Assembly: GCA_964035015.1 (NCBI GenBank)
Contig: OZ035997.1
Coordinates: forward strand, 69,044,067-69,108,066
DNA: 64,000 bases
Direction: 5' to 3'
From: Corallium rubrum
Lineage: Eukaryota > Cnidaria > Anthozoa > Scleralcyonacea > Coralliidae
Part shown: one piece after another, positions 8,657 to 16,645 of the stretch
Position numbering within the stretch: the stretch's first letter is position 1
How the letters are laid out: the number at the start of each line of letters is the position of its first letter
Program-made: the position numbers and the translations under genes
Notes under the pieces: model-generated
The model's database searches: none
The model's input: only the letters and a program-made list of their open reading frames with translations
What the model was told of the DNA's origin: nothing

Positions 8657-8720
8657 TGTGGATAACGCAAAAATTGTATTTATTTGTTATCTAAGAAACA
8701 CAATTTTAACATTACTCACA
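8657..8720. ncRNA. Hairpin H16
   Basis: 64-base hairpin. TGTGGATAACGCAAAAATTG pairs with CAATTTTAACATTACTCACA with about five mismatches. It is the last hairpin before repeat R2. Confidence 0.55.
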
Positions 8721-8778
8721 TCGTTTACATCATAGCGTCTTTCTTTCTTTCTTACAGCTCTTCGTAGAATGTTGATCT

Positions 8779-9090
8779 AAACGATATTTTATTTACGTTT
8801 TAAATAGTATCGATTCAATGCTGTTGAATTCTTAATTGGTTCTTGGAAAATGGTGAATTTCTGGGTATTTGGGACGGGTAAAATTCCGTATATCTTGTAA
8901 TTCTGGGAAAACGACGATTTCTTGGTATCGGGCAAAAAACGGAAAATTTCGTATTCCTTATATGATTATTGATTCAGGGTTAAATTTTGTATTCCTATCG
9001 TTTTTCTTGGTATTGGGTTAAAAAACGGTAAAATTTCGTATTCCTTGTGTGATATTGAATCAGGGTTAAATTTGTATTCCTGTTATTTTT
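8779..9090 (+). repeat. Terminal-type repeat R2 with degenerate extension
   Basis: 8779-8959 is a direct copy of R1. From 8975 a partial reiteration follows (TTGGTATTGGGTTAAAAAAC and TTTCGTATTCCT again). An inverted relative, R3, lies at 35541-35653, so R2 and R3 flank about 26 kb of genes in inverted orientation, as terminal inverted repeats would. Copy B lost the 8975-9208 equivalent. Confidence 0.7.
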
Positions 9091-9107
9091 GAATTGTTAA
9101 TTGGTGA

Positions 9108-9368
9108 GTGGGAATCGAAATCGGAATTTGGAATTGTATGAGTGACATTCGAAACTGGAAGGAAAAAATTGACATTTACGTCATGGAGTCGAACTGTTCA
9201 ACATCAATAGAATTAATCCAGATGAGAATGAGAAACGAGAGGAGAGCTGAACAAGCAGCTCGTTTTATGCAACCCCTAATTACACACGAATGGCTGTATG
9301 CGAGGGAATTAGACGCCGCGAAAAAAAAAACAAAAAAAAACCCTTCACTACACATAAATAGTGAGTGA
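9108..9368 (+). CDS. Hypothetical protein, doubtful
   Basis: An 86-codon frame with no family resemblance, ending in a Lys-rich stretch. Copy B has lost the first third through the 234-base deletion and has further indels in the A-rich tail, so the frame is not maintained. It may be a relic or non-coding. Confidence 0.2.
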   Translation: MGIEIGIWNCMSDIRNWKEKIDIYVMESNCSTSIELIQMRMRNERRAEQAARFMQPLITHEWLYARELDAAKKKTKKNPSLHINSE

Positions 9369-9522
9369 TTTTAAGCAAAAACATGCTTTTTCTCAGTATT
9401 ATGCGGATATGTGTGCGAATGTGTGCGTATTGTGATCAATTTTTTTCAAATATGTATGAATAAATTAAAAATATTCTGTATAAATGATATACGAATTTAA
9501 CGAATTATCACTCGTTTGAAGA

Positions 9523-9777
9523 ATGAATTTTTACGAAGTTATATCGTTCTTTCTTATATTTTTCTTGTTAGTTCCTGCTGCTGCTGTTGCCGATGTTGGT
9601 GAGATTGCTGTCTCAGATCAATGTTGTTATTGTGATTACCCGGCCAAGCGCGTTTATCATATTACAGAAGATGGCGAAGAGAAGACCCATGTTGTTGGTT
9701 TAGAGAAGAAAGAGAAGAGCGTTGGTAAAGAAGAATTACCCGAGAAGAAAGAAAGACGCATTGGAAAAGAAAACTAG
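9523..9777 (+). CDS. Small secreted or membrane protein (84 aa)
   Basis: Residues 1-24 form a strong signal peptide or membrane anchor (hydrophobic core FFLIFFLLVPAAAVAD). A CCYC cluster follows near residue 34, and the C-terminus is a charged Lys/Glu-rich tail. In copy B (44569-44826) the protein has several substitutions and a net 3-base insertion without loss of frame, which supports it being coding. No family recognised. A secreted or envelope-associated accessory role is possible. Confidence 0.6.
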   Translation: MNFYEVISFFLIFFLLVPAAAVADVGEIAVSDQCCYCDYPAKRVYHITEDGEEKTHVVGLEKKEKSVGKEELPEKKERRIGKEN

Positions 9778-9853
9778 AACATTTTTTTAGCGCGTGGTGA
9801 AATCTAGAACATAAAACTCGTGAAACGTATAGAACTTGAATTTATTATCATCG

Positions 9854-10333
9854 TTATTTTGAACAAAGTTCGTTAATATTGCTTAATGTTGTTATTTTGT
9901 TAAAATTTCTATGAAGTGACATTAAACGTGCATATTCTATTGATGGTAGAGTTGCTAGATTTCTATGCAGAAAACGTTTAGGCACGCGTGTTAATGAAGC
10001 ATAATCCCTTAAAGCAATTGTCTCCTTTGTTAAAGCATGTTGTAGACAGGTTGGGAAGATGCAGCATTCACCAGGACCGCAACGATTTACGCTTATACCA
10101 AACACGTTTGGAAATTGTTGACATTTTTTTACACAGCATTCTTCGGCATCATCCACTAATGTTGAGAGACTCCATAGTCGTTTAGCAACAGGCTGAATAA
10201 ACTTTATTATAGCTTCGTTATTATATTCGATGTTATAACCTTTTTTCGTCAGCTGTTGGTATATGTATAATAATGTGTTCGATCCAGTTTCTTTTTCTTT
10301 TTCTTCTTCTACTTCTATTTCTTTTTCAGCCAT
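9854..10333 (-). CDS. Cys-rich hypothetical protein (159 aa)
   Basis: The N-terminus is acidic (Glu/Lys repeats). The centre carries a cysteine cluster (ECCVKKC near 65-71, CGPGECCIFPTC near 85-96) and the C-terminal half is helical and basic. Copy B (44911-45387) differs by net 3-base indels in the Glu repeat, keeping the frame. The cysteines suggest metal binding or disulphides. It is transcribed divergently from the gene at 10691, with about 360 bases between starts that hold a TATA box. I do not recognise the family. Confidence 0.7.
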   Translation of the reverse strand: MAEKEIEVEEEKEKETGSNTLLYIYQQLTKKGYNIEYNNEAIIKFIQPVAKRLWSLSTLVDDAEECCVKKCQQFPNVFGISVNRCGPGECCIFPTCLQHALTKETIALRDYASLTRVPKRFLHRNLATLPSIEYARLMSLHRNFNKITTLSNINELCSK

Positions 10334-10633
10334 TGTTTCTACCTCCTATCTCTACAGTATTTTTTTCCTCCTAAATTAGTTGACAATTTATTAAAAGTCA
10401 AAAGAAATGTTAATTTTTTCAAGTGTTTTTTAATCCTTGACATTTTCAAGTGGTTTAACATCCGGTGTTCTTTTAGACAAAAAAATCGTTAATTAAATAT
10501 TCTACACCCTCGCGTATTAATTAATTTTTCAAGTGGTCTTTAACATTCGGTGTGAAAAAAATCGTAAATTAAATATTCTATTCTTGCGCGTCTCTTATTG
10601 GGTAAAGAACGTAATTAGTTTAAAAATATGCAT

Positions 10634-10643
10634 TATATATAAG
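10634..10643 (+). promoter_or_regulatory. TATA box
   Basis: TATATATAAG about 48 bases before the ATG at 10691. It is conserved in copy B at 45688-45697 while surrounding bases vary. Confidence 0.6.
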
Positions 10644-10690
10644 TCGTGGAAAACGATGTTTATCATTTTTCGCAAAGAAAGTTGATAAGT

Positions 10691-11611
10691 ATGGATCAAT
10701 TATCTATTTTCAATAAGTTTATGAGCGACAACAAAATTGATCTAAACGAAATCATGAGGTTGAACGCTGAACGGCTTAGAGAGCAGCAGCAATGTGTATT
10801 ATCACCAATACCAGCAACCGAGAGTAAACGAAAACAGCAAATTGCAAGACTGGAAAGGGAACGGGCTGCAGCGATTGCCAATAATAGTAAACGAGTAAAG
10901 TACACGACTCCTACTGCTACGATGACAACGATGAGTGATCGTGTTACTATGCCTCAAACAATGGTTTGTAGTGCTACTACGCTTCCAACAATGGGTGAAA
11001 TTTTCACACAGCTGAGTGCACCGCTCCCCAATTTATCACCGTTGTCCGATGAAATGAATTTTGAGCGAGAAGAAGAAGCAGAAGCAGAAGAAAGTGATGA
11101 AAAGGTCGAAGTTATTGGTGAGAATAATAACAATGATGATCTCCTTCATTATATTCTCACACCAACGGAAACGGAAACTCGTGCGGTGTTGACGACTCAA
11201 ACAGCGGCTGTACGCCCTCAAGGGAAAAATATTGACCTCCTAAAACAAGCGTTTAATGAAGTGGAACGTAGTAATAAACTAGAAGAACAAATTGATAAAA
11301 GAAATTATAGACGCATGCTTATTTTTAAAAAGAAAGAAACACTTATAGACACGTACTCCATATTAAATAGATTCGATCGAGATATAGTTGTAACGGCAGA
11401 GAACAAATTTAGAGAATTAAAATATATTTATGACGATAAGCAAGAAAAAATTACAGCTATACTTAATTTAAAAGAAAAGTTAGCATCACTAGAGATGATC
11501 GCAGCAAGGTACATATTACCGGAGAAACCTAGCAAAAAAGGTAAATTTAAAAAAAATGTATTTGCATATTTAAATTTGTGTATTTTTTTAGCTGGAATTA
11601 AGTTTTGGTAA
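10691..11611 (+). CDS. Coiled-coil hypothetical protein
   Basis: The ATG at 10691 (MDQLSIFNKF) is chosen. The longer frame begins at a GTG. The N-terminal ~75 residues are charged and helical, a Thr/Met-rich segment follows, then an acidic stretch (EREEEAEAEESDE), and the last ~110 residues are predicted coiled coil. The C-terminal 20-odd residues of copy A lie beyond the position of the copy B stop, which differs by homopolymer indels, so the copy B end is probably original. Many in-frame substitutions and multiples-of-three indels between copies show selection for coding. Function unknown. Confidence 0.75.
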   Translation: MDQLSIFNKFMSDNKIDLNEIMRLNAERLREQQQCVLSPIPATESKRKQQIARLERERAAAIANNSKRVKYTTPTATMTTMSDRVTMPQTMVCSATTLPTMGEIFTQLSAPLPNLSPLSDEMNFEREEEAEAEESDEKVEVIGENNNNDDLLHYILTPTETETRAVLTTQTAAVRPQGKNIDLLKQAFNEVERSNKLEEQIDKRNYRRMLIFKKKETLIDTYSILNRFDRDIVVTAENKFRELKYIYDDKQEKITAILNLKEKLASLEMIAARYILPEKPSKKGKFKKNVFAYLNLCIFLAGIKFW

Positions 11612-11660
11612 GGTTTGTTTTTATGGGTTTTTTAAATGTTATGTGATGTAAATAAAAGGG

Positions 11661-11667
11661 TATAAAA
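11661..11667 (+). promoter_or_regulatory. TATA box
   Basis: TATAAAA 45 bases before the ATG at 11706, conserved in copy B at 46707-46713. It implies a very short leader for the two-gene unit 11706-12730. Confidence 0.6.
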
Positions 11668-11705
11668 TCGATGTTTTTTTGTGTTTTTAATAGCATTATT
11701 TAAAA

Positions 11706-12131
11706 ATGGAATTTATAATAGAGGAGGTGAATAAAAGCGGAGTTTATACGCAATGGGGAGTGTTTGAAAAAAAAATTAAAGAAAACATTTCTACACAAAG
11801 AAAACTGCTTGAAAGTATAACCGCTAATATTTCGAAGGAGCAGTTTTTGGAAATTTACATAGGGATTCAACGTTATACTATTGGTGATATTATCGCGTAT
11901 TATTCGCTATTGATAGTGTTCTTTGAAGGTGTAGAAAAAAACCAGGAATTTTTTATTCGAGATATTACAAGAATTACGTGTCAACATCTCAAAGATTGTT
12001 GCGTCGACGTGAACTTTGATAGTACTTATTGGGGTGTGTCAACGGTTCGGGAGAGGAGGAGGAATTCCTCGAGATTTGTAAAGGGAATTAATATTCTGCT
12101 ATCGGGGATATTATCATTGATGACATCATGA
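11706..12131 (+). CDS. Helical hypothetical protein upstream of Fic (141 aa)
   Basis: Almost entirely alpha-helical by composition. It has a hydrophobic helix near 62-76 (IIAYYSLLIVFF), a conserved-looking STYWGV motif near 107-112, a basic RERRR patch and a hydrophobic C-terminal segment (INILLSGILSLM). The size, helices and hydrophobic tail recall small Bcl-2-like regulators, but I see no convincing BH1 or BH2 motif, so that is speculation. Its TGA overlaps the ATG of the Fic gene as ATGA, suggesting coupled translation. Copy B protein is identical. Confidence 0.7.
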   Translation: MEFIIEEVNKSGVYTQWGVFEKKIKENISTQRKLLESITANISKEQFLEIYIGIQRYTIGDIIAYYSLLIVFFEGVEKNQEFFIRDITRITCQHLKDCCVDVNFDSTYWGVSTVRERRRNSSRFVKGINILLSGILSLMTS

Positions 12132-12730
12132 ATTGGGAACATCATTTGAGAATCAAAATATTTTCCTATTATGTTGTACTCATGGAAGAAGACGAAATGG
12201 ATTTGTTCTTTTTTTACAAGTGTGCAAAATATGCACGGGGATTAAACGATTTTTTTCGCTTAAAAAAATCAGATCGAGAACAGATGCAAATAAGCGAGAT
12301 ATGCGTTTATTTACATAAACGTTGCATGAAAAATTACAATGGAGGCGAATATTCCTTAAATTACAGATTTTGCGGTGCTCACACACCGCCAGCACCGGAG
12401 TATATAGAATTATACATGGAATTATTAGATGAACATTACCGTAGAATTAGAGTTGAAAGTGACGTATTGAATTTGATGCCTACACGAATATATTATATAT
12501 TTGAATATATACATCCGTTTGGTGATGGGAATGGACGCGTGGGTAAAGCCTTACACGCTATATTGGGAAATAATTTAGTGTGTGGGGTAAAGTCTTTTAA
12601 GCAACATAAAATGTTATGTGAGCAATTAGAAATATTGCAATGTAAAAAAGGTCAACGTGTTTTTGAAGATAGAAAATCACACTTGTATATGCTGCTTTAT
12701 TTGAAAGATATATTAGAGCATTCTCTGTAA
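12128..12730 (+). CDS. Fic-domain protein (AMPylation-type fold, 200 aa)
   Basis: Residues 129-140 read HPFGDGNGRVGK, the Fic active-site loop with catalytic His129 and the phosphate-binding GNGR. The usual final Arg is Lys. The flap region is visible at 74-100 (YRFCGAHTPPAPEYIELYME), matching the G-x-H-x-PP pattern of Fic enzymes. Fic proteins transfer AMP or other nucleotide moieties to hydroxyl side chains of proteins. No clear inhibitory S/T-x3-E-G/N helix is seen. The enzyme probably modifies a host or viral target, but the target is unknown. It starts within the stop codon of the preceding gene and its 3-prime end overlaps the convergent gene 12713-13957 by 18 bases. Nearly unchanged in copy B. 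Confidence 0.9.
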   Translation: MNWEHHLRIKIFSYYVVLMEEDEMDLFFFYKCAKYARGLNDFFRLKKSDREQMQISEICVYLHKRCMKNYNGGEYSLNYRFCGAHTPPAPEYIELYMELLDEHYRRIRVESDVLNLMPTRIYYIFEYIHPFGDGNGRVGKALHAILGNNLVCGVKSFKQHKMLCEQLEILQCKKGQRVFEDRKSHLYMLLYLKDILEHSL

Positions 12731-13957
12731 AAATTTAAGAAAATTTTTGGAAACATATATAGATTTAAAGAAATTACGAATAAATTCTGTTAACTCAGTG
12801 TTGATTCCACTAGTGTATTCAATAATTATTGCGTGTGTGTTTATTGTGCTGGTGAATATATATTCATCTGCTGTATGATTAGTTAATATGATAATTGGTT
12901 CTGTAAAAGATGTTAGGTTTTGTTTTAACGTTTTTATCGATTTTTTTGACACGCTGTCATAATCAAACAGTTCAAATTCACGTGTATCAAATGCCGATGA
13001 ATTTTTTTCTTCACAATTTTCAAAAAAACATATTTCAAGATTTTTGTTTTCGCTTTTTTCTGCCACTGAAATAATATCATTAGCAACATCGTAAGTATGT
13101 GATTGTTCCTGAATTAGTGCGGTTGGGTTGTGTTTTTCACAAAAACAAATAAAGCAACAGCATACATGTAATAAAAATTTCATACTTATCTCGCCTTGGT
13201 CGCATTTAAGTGCTTGATGGAATAAATTTGGTGATTTGCAATACAGATAGATAGCTATAGTTACGCCCACATCACCGTGCTTTTTATATATATATTCAAA
13301 TATATCGTGTAATGAAACGCACGCTTTCTTGTTCCAACACCCGCGGTATATCCAGAAAGAGTAGGGTGTATGCATGCCATGGTTCAATATAACACCTATG
13401 CGGTGATAAATTTCACGATGCCATGATTCAAAATCAGCAGATAATATAGGGAAATAAAAAGAATTATATATATGACAACCTCTTTTAGGAAAAAATGAAT
13501 AAATAAACCGATCGTCACGTGTTAATATTAAATCATGACCTGAATTTAAAATACACCAGTTTCTATTTTTCTCATACATGTATGGAATTGTTATATAAAA
13601 ATCTTCATTTCTTGCGATGACATGACATAATTTTCCAGCACCGGGTAATACATTACCACCATCGTATCGCCAATATGAATGCGGTAAAAACCACATCGTC
13701 CCTCTGTCACCACTTCTTTGTGGGATTACCCTTATGAATCCGCCTTCGTAGATATCCACTAACCCCATCAACCAGTATAGCAATCCGATTTCTCGATTGG
13801 GAAAAAAACGAAAACACGTGTGTATCAATATCCACTTTAATAAATCAGCCTGCGTTGTTTGTTTGTCTTCCTCTTTTTGTTCGACATTACACTCTACATC
13901 ATCATTATCTTTTCTACGTTTACTACTTTTCTCTTCATCTCCTTCTCTACGACTCAT
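12713..13957 (-). CDS. Large accessory protein, paralogue of 31035-32129 (414 aa)
   Basis: After a charged N-terminus (first ~35 residues) it has GLLYWLMGLVDIYEGGF near 58-74, many Tyr/Trp/Cys residues, and a CEKHNPTALIQ block. The gene at 31035-32129 shares the GLLYW-x-x-G-x-x-D-x-YEG and CE-x-HNP blocks in the same order, so the two are diverged paralogues inside one element. No enzymatic motif is recognised. Copy B has one extra A in an A run that truncates the protein to 359 residues. Confidence 0.75.
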   Translation of the reverse strand: MSRREGDEEKSSKRRKDNDDVECNVEQKEEDKQTTQADLLKWILIHTCFRFFPNREIGLLYWLMGLVDIYEGGFIRVIPQRSGDRGTMWFLPHSYWRYDGGNVLPGAGKLCHVIARNEDFYITIPYMYEKNRNWCILNSGHDLILTRDDRFIYSFFPKRGCHIYNSFYFPILSADFESWHREIYHRIGVILNHGMHTPYSFWIYRGCWNKKACVSLHDIFEYIYKKHGDVGVTIAIYLYCKSPNLFHQALKCDQGEISMKFLLHVCCCFICFCEKHNPTALIQEQSHTYDVANDIISVAEKSENKNLEICFFENCEEKNSSAFDTREFELFDYDSVSKKSIKTLKQNLTSFTEPIIILTNHTADEYIFTSTINTHAIIIEYTSGINTELTEFIRNFFKSIYVSKNFLKFLQRML

Positions 13958-14078
13958 CGTGAATCTTTCTTTCTTTGTTTCTTCTTTCTTTCAACAGGTT
14001 TTATTTATTTTTTTATGATAAAAAAAATTAGAAATTATAATTATAAAAAAAAATTAAAAATTATAATTGATGACGATT

Positions 14079-14087
14079 TATATAAAA
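14079..14087 (+). promoter_or_regulatory. TATA box
   Basis: TATATAAAA 40 bases before the ATG at 14127, heading the plus-strand cluster 14127-16174. Confidence 0.5.
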
Positions 14088-14126
14088 AAATAGAGAGAGA
14101 GAGGAGAAACAACACAAATCGACGTT

Positions 14127-14399
14127 ATGAGCGGTAGCGACGAGAAAAAACCTAGTGAATTTTTGATGAAAAGTGACGAGGAAGAGCGTGCTGAAATTAT
14201 ACAAAAAATGCGTGATTTAAAAGAGCAAACAAGAAAATACGTAATCAGTTATCATAGTGTTCAGCAAGCTATGACAGAGTATGCTTTAAAAGGAAAAAAA
14301 GACGGTGAACTGTTGAATTGGGCTAATTATCGCGCGATCCTTGAGGAAATTGCACATGGTGTTTTGCACAATATGCCATCAACAAACAGTGAGATTTGA
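14127..14399 (+). CDS. Small charged helical protein (90 aa)
   Basis: Acidic N-terminus followed by a heptad-like helix (AEIIQKMRDLKEQTRKYV) and a second helix. No family recognised. It overlaps the zinc-ribbon gene by 44 bases in another frame. It is the first gene of a tightly packed plus-strand series. Identical in copy B. Confidence 0.65.
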   Translation: MSGSDEKKPSEFLMKSDEEERAEIIQKMRDLKEQTRKYVISYHSVQQAMTEYALKGKKDGELLNWANYRAILEEIAHGVLHNMPSTNSEI

Positions 14400-14559
14400 A
14401 CGATGTTATTTTACATGTAGAATATGTAATGTAAATATAATGTATTGTGATTTATGCAAAAGAATTTCACCATTAGTAGTTGGAAGACGAGTCACGTGTT
14501 CTCGATGCAAATGTATAAAGAGGAAACAACGTTGGCGTTTACAATTTAAACCATTATGA
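14356..14559 (+). CDS. Zinc-ribbon-like Cys-rich protein (67 aa)
   Basis: The ATG at 14356 gives MVFCTICHQQ, which lines up with the first residues of the paralogue at 7623-7829. A longer frame would need a TTG start. Cysteine pairs CTIC, TCRIC, CDLC and TCSRCKC are followed by the basic tail KRKQRWRLQF. This likely binds zinc and nucleic acid (inference). Its TGA overlaps the next ATG as ATGA at 14556-14559. Confidence 0.8.
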   Translation: MVFCTICHQQTVRFERCYFTCRICNVNIMYCDLCKRISPLVVGRRVTCSRCKCIKRKQRWRLQFKPL

Positions 14560-15026
14560 AACGATTCGTATGCACAGCAGATTTTGATAAGGCCGTAATT
14601 GAGTGGGAGGATAGAAAAAAAAAAAGAAAAGAAGAAGAAGAAGAAGAATATAATCCCTCGTCGTCGACATTATCACCAGAATCATCGCCGCTAGCAGAAG
14701 CAGAGTTACAGAGATATGAGATCGGTGTGTTTGAACGATGTATTCTGGAGCAGTTGAACAAGATTATTAACAAGCTATATTTTGATGCCTGTGGTTGTGT
14801 CATCACACAGGGAGAAAAAGTGGATTTGTTTCTTGAAAAGGCTGTGAACGAAATAAATTGTGTTGAACTGCGTCAAAATTTTCTTACTGATGTTAAACAA
14901 GGCATGCCCAATTATGATATAACGCTTGTCAGTAACATTTTAAAAATGATAAAATGCGATACGCATATGCGTAAACTACGTGAAGATAACTATGAATTCT
15001 TTAAATATAAATTGACTGATTTTTAA
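14556..15026 (+). CDS. Hypothetical protein with acidic-serine linker (156 aa)
   Basis: The N-terminal 20 residues (FVCTADFDKAVIEWEDR) are followed by a Lys/Glu run and a Ser/Pro linker, then a ~100-residue helical domain (RYEIGVFERCILEQLNKII onward). The length of the Lys/Glu run varies between copies. In copy B a 2-base deletion breaks the frame in the helical domain. Function unknown. Confidence 0.7.
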   Translation: MKRFVCTADFDKAVIEWEDRKKKRKEEEEEEYNPSSSTLSPESSPLAEAELQRYEIGVFERCILEQLNKIINKLYFDACGCVITQGEKVDLFLEKAVNEINCVELRQNFLTDVKQGMPNYDITLVSNILKMIKCDTHMRKLREDNYEFFKYKLTDF

Positions 15027-15050
15027 TTTTTTTTATCATTCTCTTATAAG

Positions 15051-15668
15051 ATGTATTCGTGTTATGATAGCGAATTTAACAAAATTGTAAATCATGCAGA
15101 TTTATTTGGTTCAAAAGGAGAAGAGATATTAAAAAATGTCACGCATATTATGGATTGTGAGTGTTATTGCATTAATTCGATAACTTATTTTCGTGAAGTT
15201 TCGCTGGTTTATATGGATAGTGGGAGATATGAAATGTTTCATTGTTTTATCGAAGACGGTCAAGATTACGAGAAAATGACTAAACATGATAAACGCACCA
15301 TTCATTATCAATTTCAGATTCATGGATTAAAATTATATAATTATCGAAAAAACCCACGATATTACAGTCAATCGGAATTTTTAAACGAATTTAGAAAAAA
15401 ATTTAGTGGTAAATCTGAGATTTTATTCGGGTATAAAGGGGGAAAAATTGAATCTAATTTATGTGCGTTAATGGGTGTGGAATGTGTAAATTTAGAACAT
15501 TTTGGTGTGGAAAAATATGAAAAATTAGCTAAATATTTTTTTAAAAACAAAAATTTGCAAGGAACATGTAAAACACCATAATGATATTCATTGTTCTTTA
15601 TACGAGGTTAGGCTTTTCGCAGCAAAGGTTGCCGAGTTAACACATGAATTAAGAAAAAGAGATAAATT
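15051..15668 (+). pseudogene. CxxH...HC protein, frameshifted in copy A
   Basis: Copy A is open for 176 codons (15051-15581), then shifts because it lacks two bases near 15549 that copy B has. The protein-like sequence continues in another frame to about 15687. The conserved core includes LFGYKGGKIESNLCALMG and NLEHFGVEKY, then a CKEH...HC arrangement and EVRLF near the C-terminus. I have the impression of a recurrent invertebrate mobile-element family with a nuclease-like or metal-binding C-terminus but cannot name it. Copy B (50095-50733) is the intact version. Confidence 0.65.
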
Positions 15669-15679
15669 TTTGCGTTATT

Positions 15680-16174
15680 ATGGGTGATAAAAAAATTATT
15701 ATCAAAAATCCGCGTTTTTGGTTTCATTCAGCAGGCGAGCGTGGAAAAATACCCGTGAAAAGCACCGTCGATGGTAAATATCATTTTCGAGAACAACCTG
15801 CACGTGGAGGCGTTTTTGTTGAACCTTATGTTAATGAGACAACGAGAAAGATTACTTTCACAAATATAAAATCAGGACTACTCCTTCAAAATGGCTATCC
15901 ATTTTCATTAACGCACACCCCCGATGCAAATGAGTGGGAAAAAAGAAAAATTATTCATTCTATTGAAATAAAAATTTCTAAAAATGTGGATAAAGAAGAC
16001 GAAAATGATATTTTTTTCACGATACTTCAAGTAAATAAAAATTTGTTAAAATCATCTAATTTATATGTTGACCGATATATATCATCGGATCAAATAATTC
16101 CTCGAAGTTCAAAAAACGAATATTTTAGTTTACCTATGTTTTCAACCTCAGTTAAATTGGACAATTTAAAATAA
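15680..16174 (+). CDS. Hypothetical, possibly structural protein (164 aa)
   Basis: Beta-rich protein beginning KIIIKNPRFWFHS with a central ETTRKITFTNIKSGLLLQNG. It ends at a TAA, but the same frame stays open for 42 further codons of protein-like composition (to about 16303, for example ILPYVMYETYVIYSDNFF). The TAA and the open tail are present in both copies. Between copies the gene varies a lot near its N-terminus while keeping frame. Structural role is inferred from the beta-rich composition only. Confidence 0.65.
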   Translation: MGDKKIIIKNPRFWFHSAGERGKIPVKSTVDGKYHFREQPARGGVFVEPYVNETTRKITFTNIKSGLLLQNGYPFSLTHTPDANEWEKRKIIHSIEIKISKNVDKEDENDIFFTILQVNKNLLKSSNLYVDRYISSDQIIPRSSKNEYFSLPMFSTSVKLDNLK

Positions 16175-16378
16175 GATTTATCCCGAGACGACGATTTAAT
16201 TTTACTTCAACATATTAGATTTACAGAACCAAAAAAGGGGAAAGGGATTTTGCCTTACGTAATGTACGAAACATATGTAATTTATTCCGATAACTTTTTT
16301 TAAAAAAAAAATAAAAATAATAAAACTACACGTTTTCTTTTGTTTTTTATTGAATATGTAAATTTTTTAAAAAATATT

Positions 16379-16645
16379 TTATTTTAAATAATATTTTTTG
16401 GGTGTAGCAAGCAGTCTTCCTCCAAATTGTCGAAAATTGTCTTCACTCGGTTGCACCAATCCGCCGAATTGTTTTTTTTTAAAATTTTTTACTTTCATCG
16501 TACCGTTTTTTATTTTTCTTATAATGCTGTTTTTGGTGGTTTCAAAATCTTTCATAATTTTCATTACTTTTTTAATTTTTTTACCAGCACCTCCTCTTTG
16601 TCTTTTTTTTCCCCGAAATCCCGTGTTTTTTCGGTTTCTACTCAT
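16379..16645 (-). CDS. Basic core-like peptide with adenain-type sites (88 aa)
   Basis: ATG at 16645 (MSRNRKNTGF), as in copy B. Highly basic. It carries three matches to the adenovirus protease rule (M/I/L/N/Q)-x-G-G|x: QRGG at 16-19, QFGG at 59-62 and QFGG at 73-76. An adenain-like protease is encoded at 23344. This fits a virion core or capsid-cement precursor processed during maturation (inference). The gene overlaps the end of the SET-domain gene. Confidence 0.7.
   Translation of the reverse strand: MSRNRKNTGFRGKKRQRGGAGKKIKKVMKIMKDFETTKNSIIRKIKNGTMKVKNFKKKQFGGLVQPSEDNFRQFGGRLLATPKKYYLK

Noticed and set aside
10646..10690. GTG-initiated extension of the coiled-coil gene
   Set aside because: Nuclear eukaryotic or viral translation is expected to use ATG, and the TATA box would sit almost on the start.
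11706..12131. Bcl-2 homologue
   Set aside because: Size, helices and hydrophobic tail fit, but no clear BH1 or BH2 motif is visible.
13859..14137. Hydrophobic 92-residue plus-strand frame
   Set aside because: Mostly antisense to the start of 12713-13957; the last 40 codons are AT-rich leader sequence before 14127.
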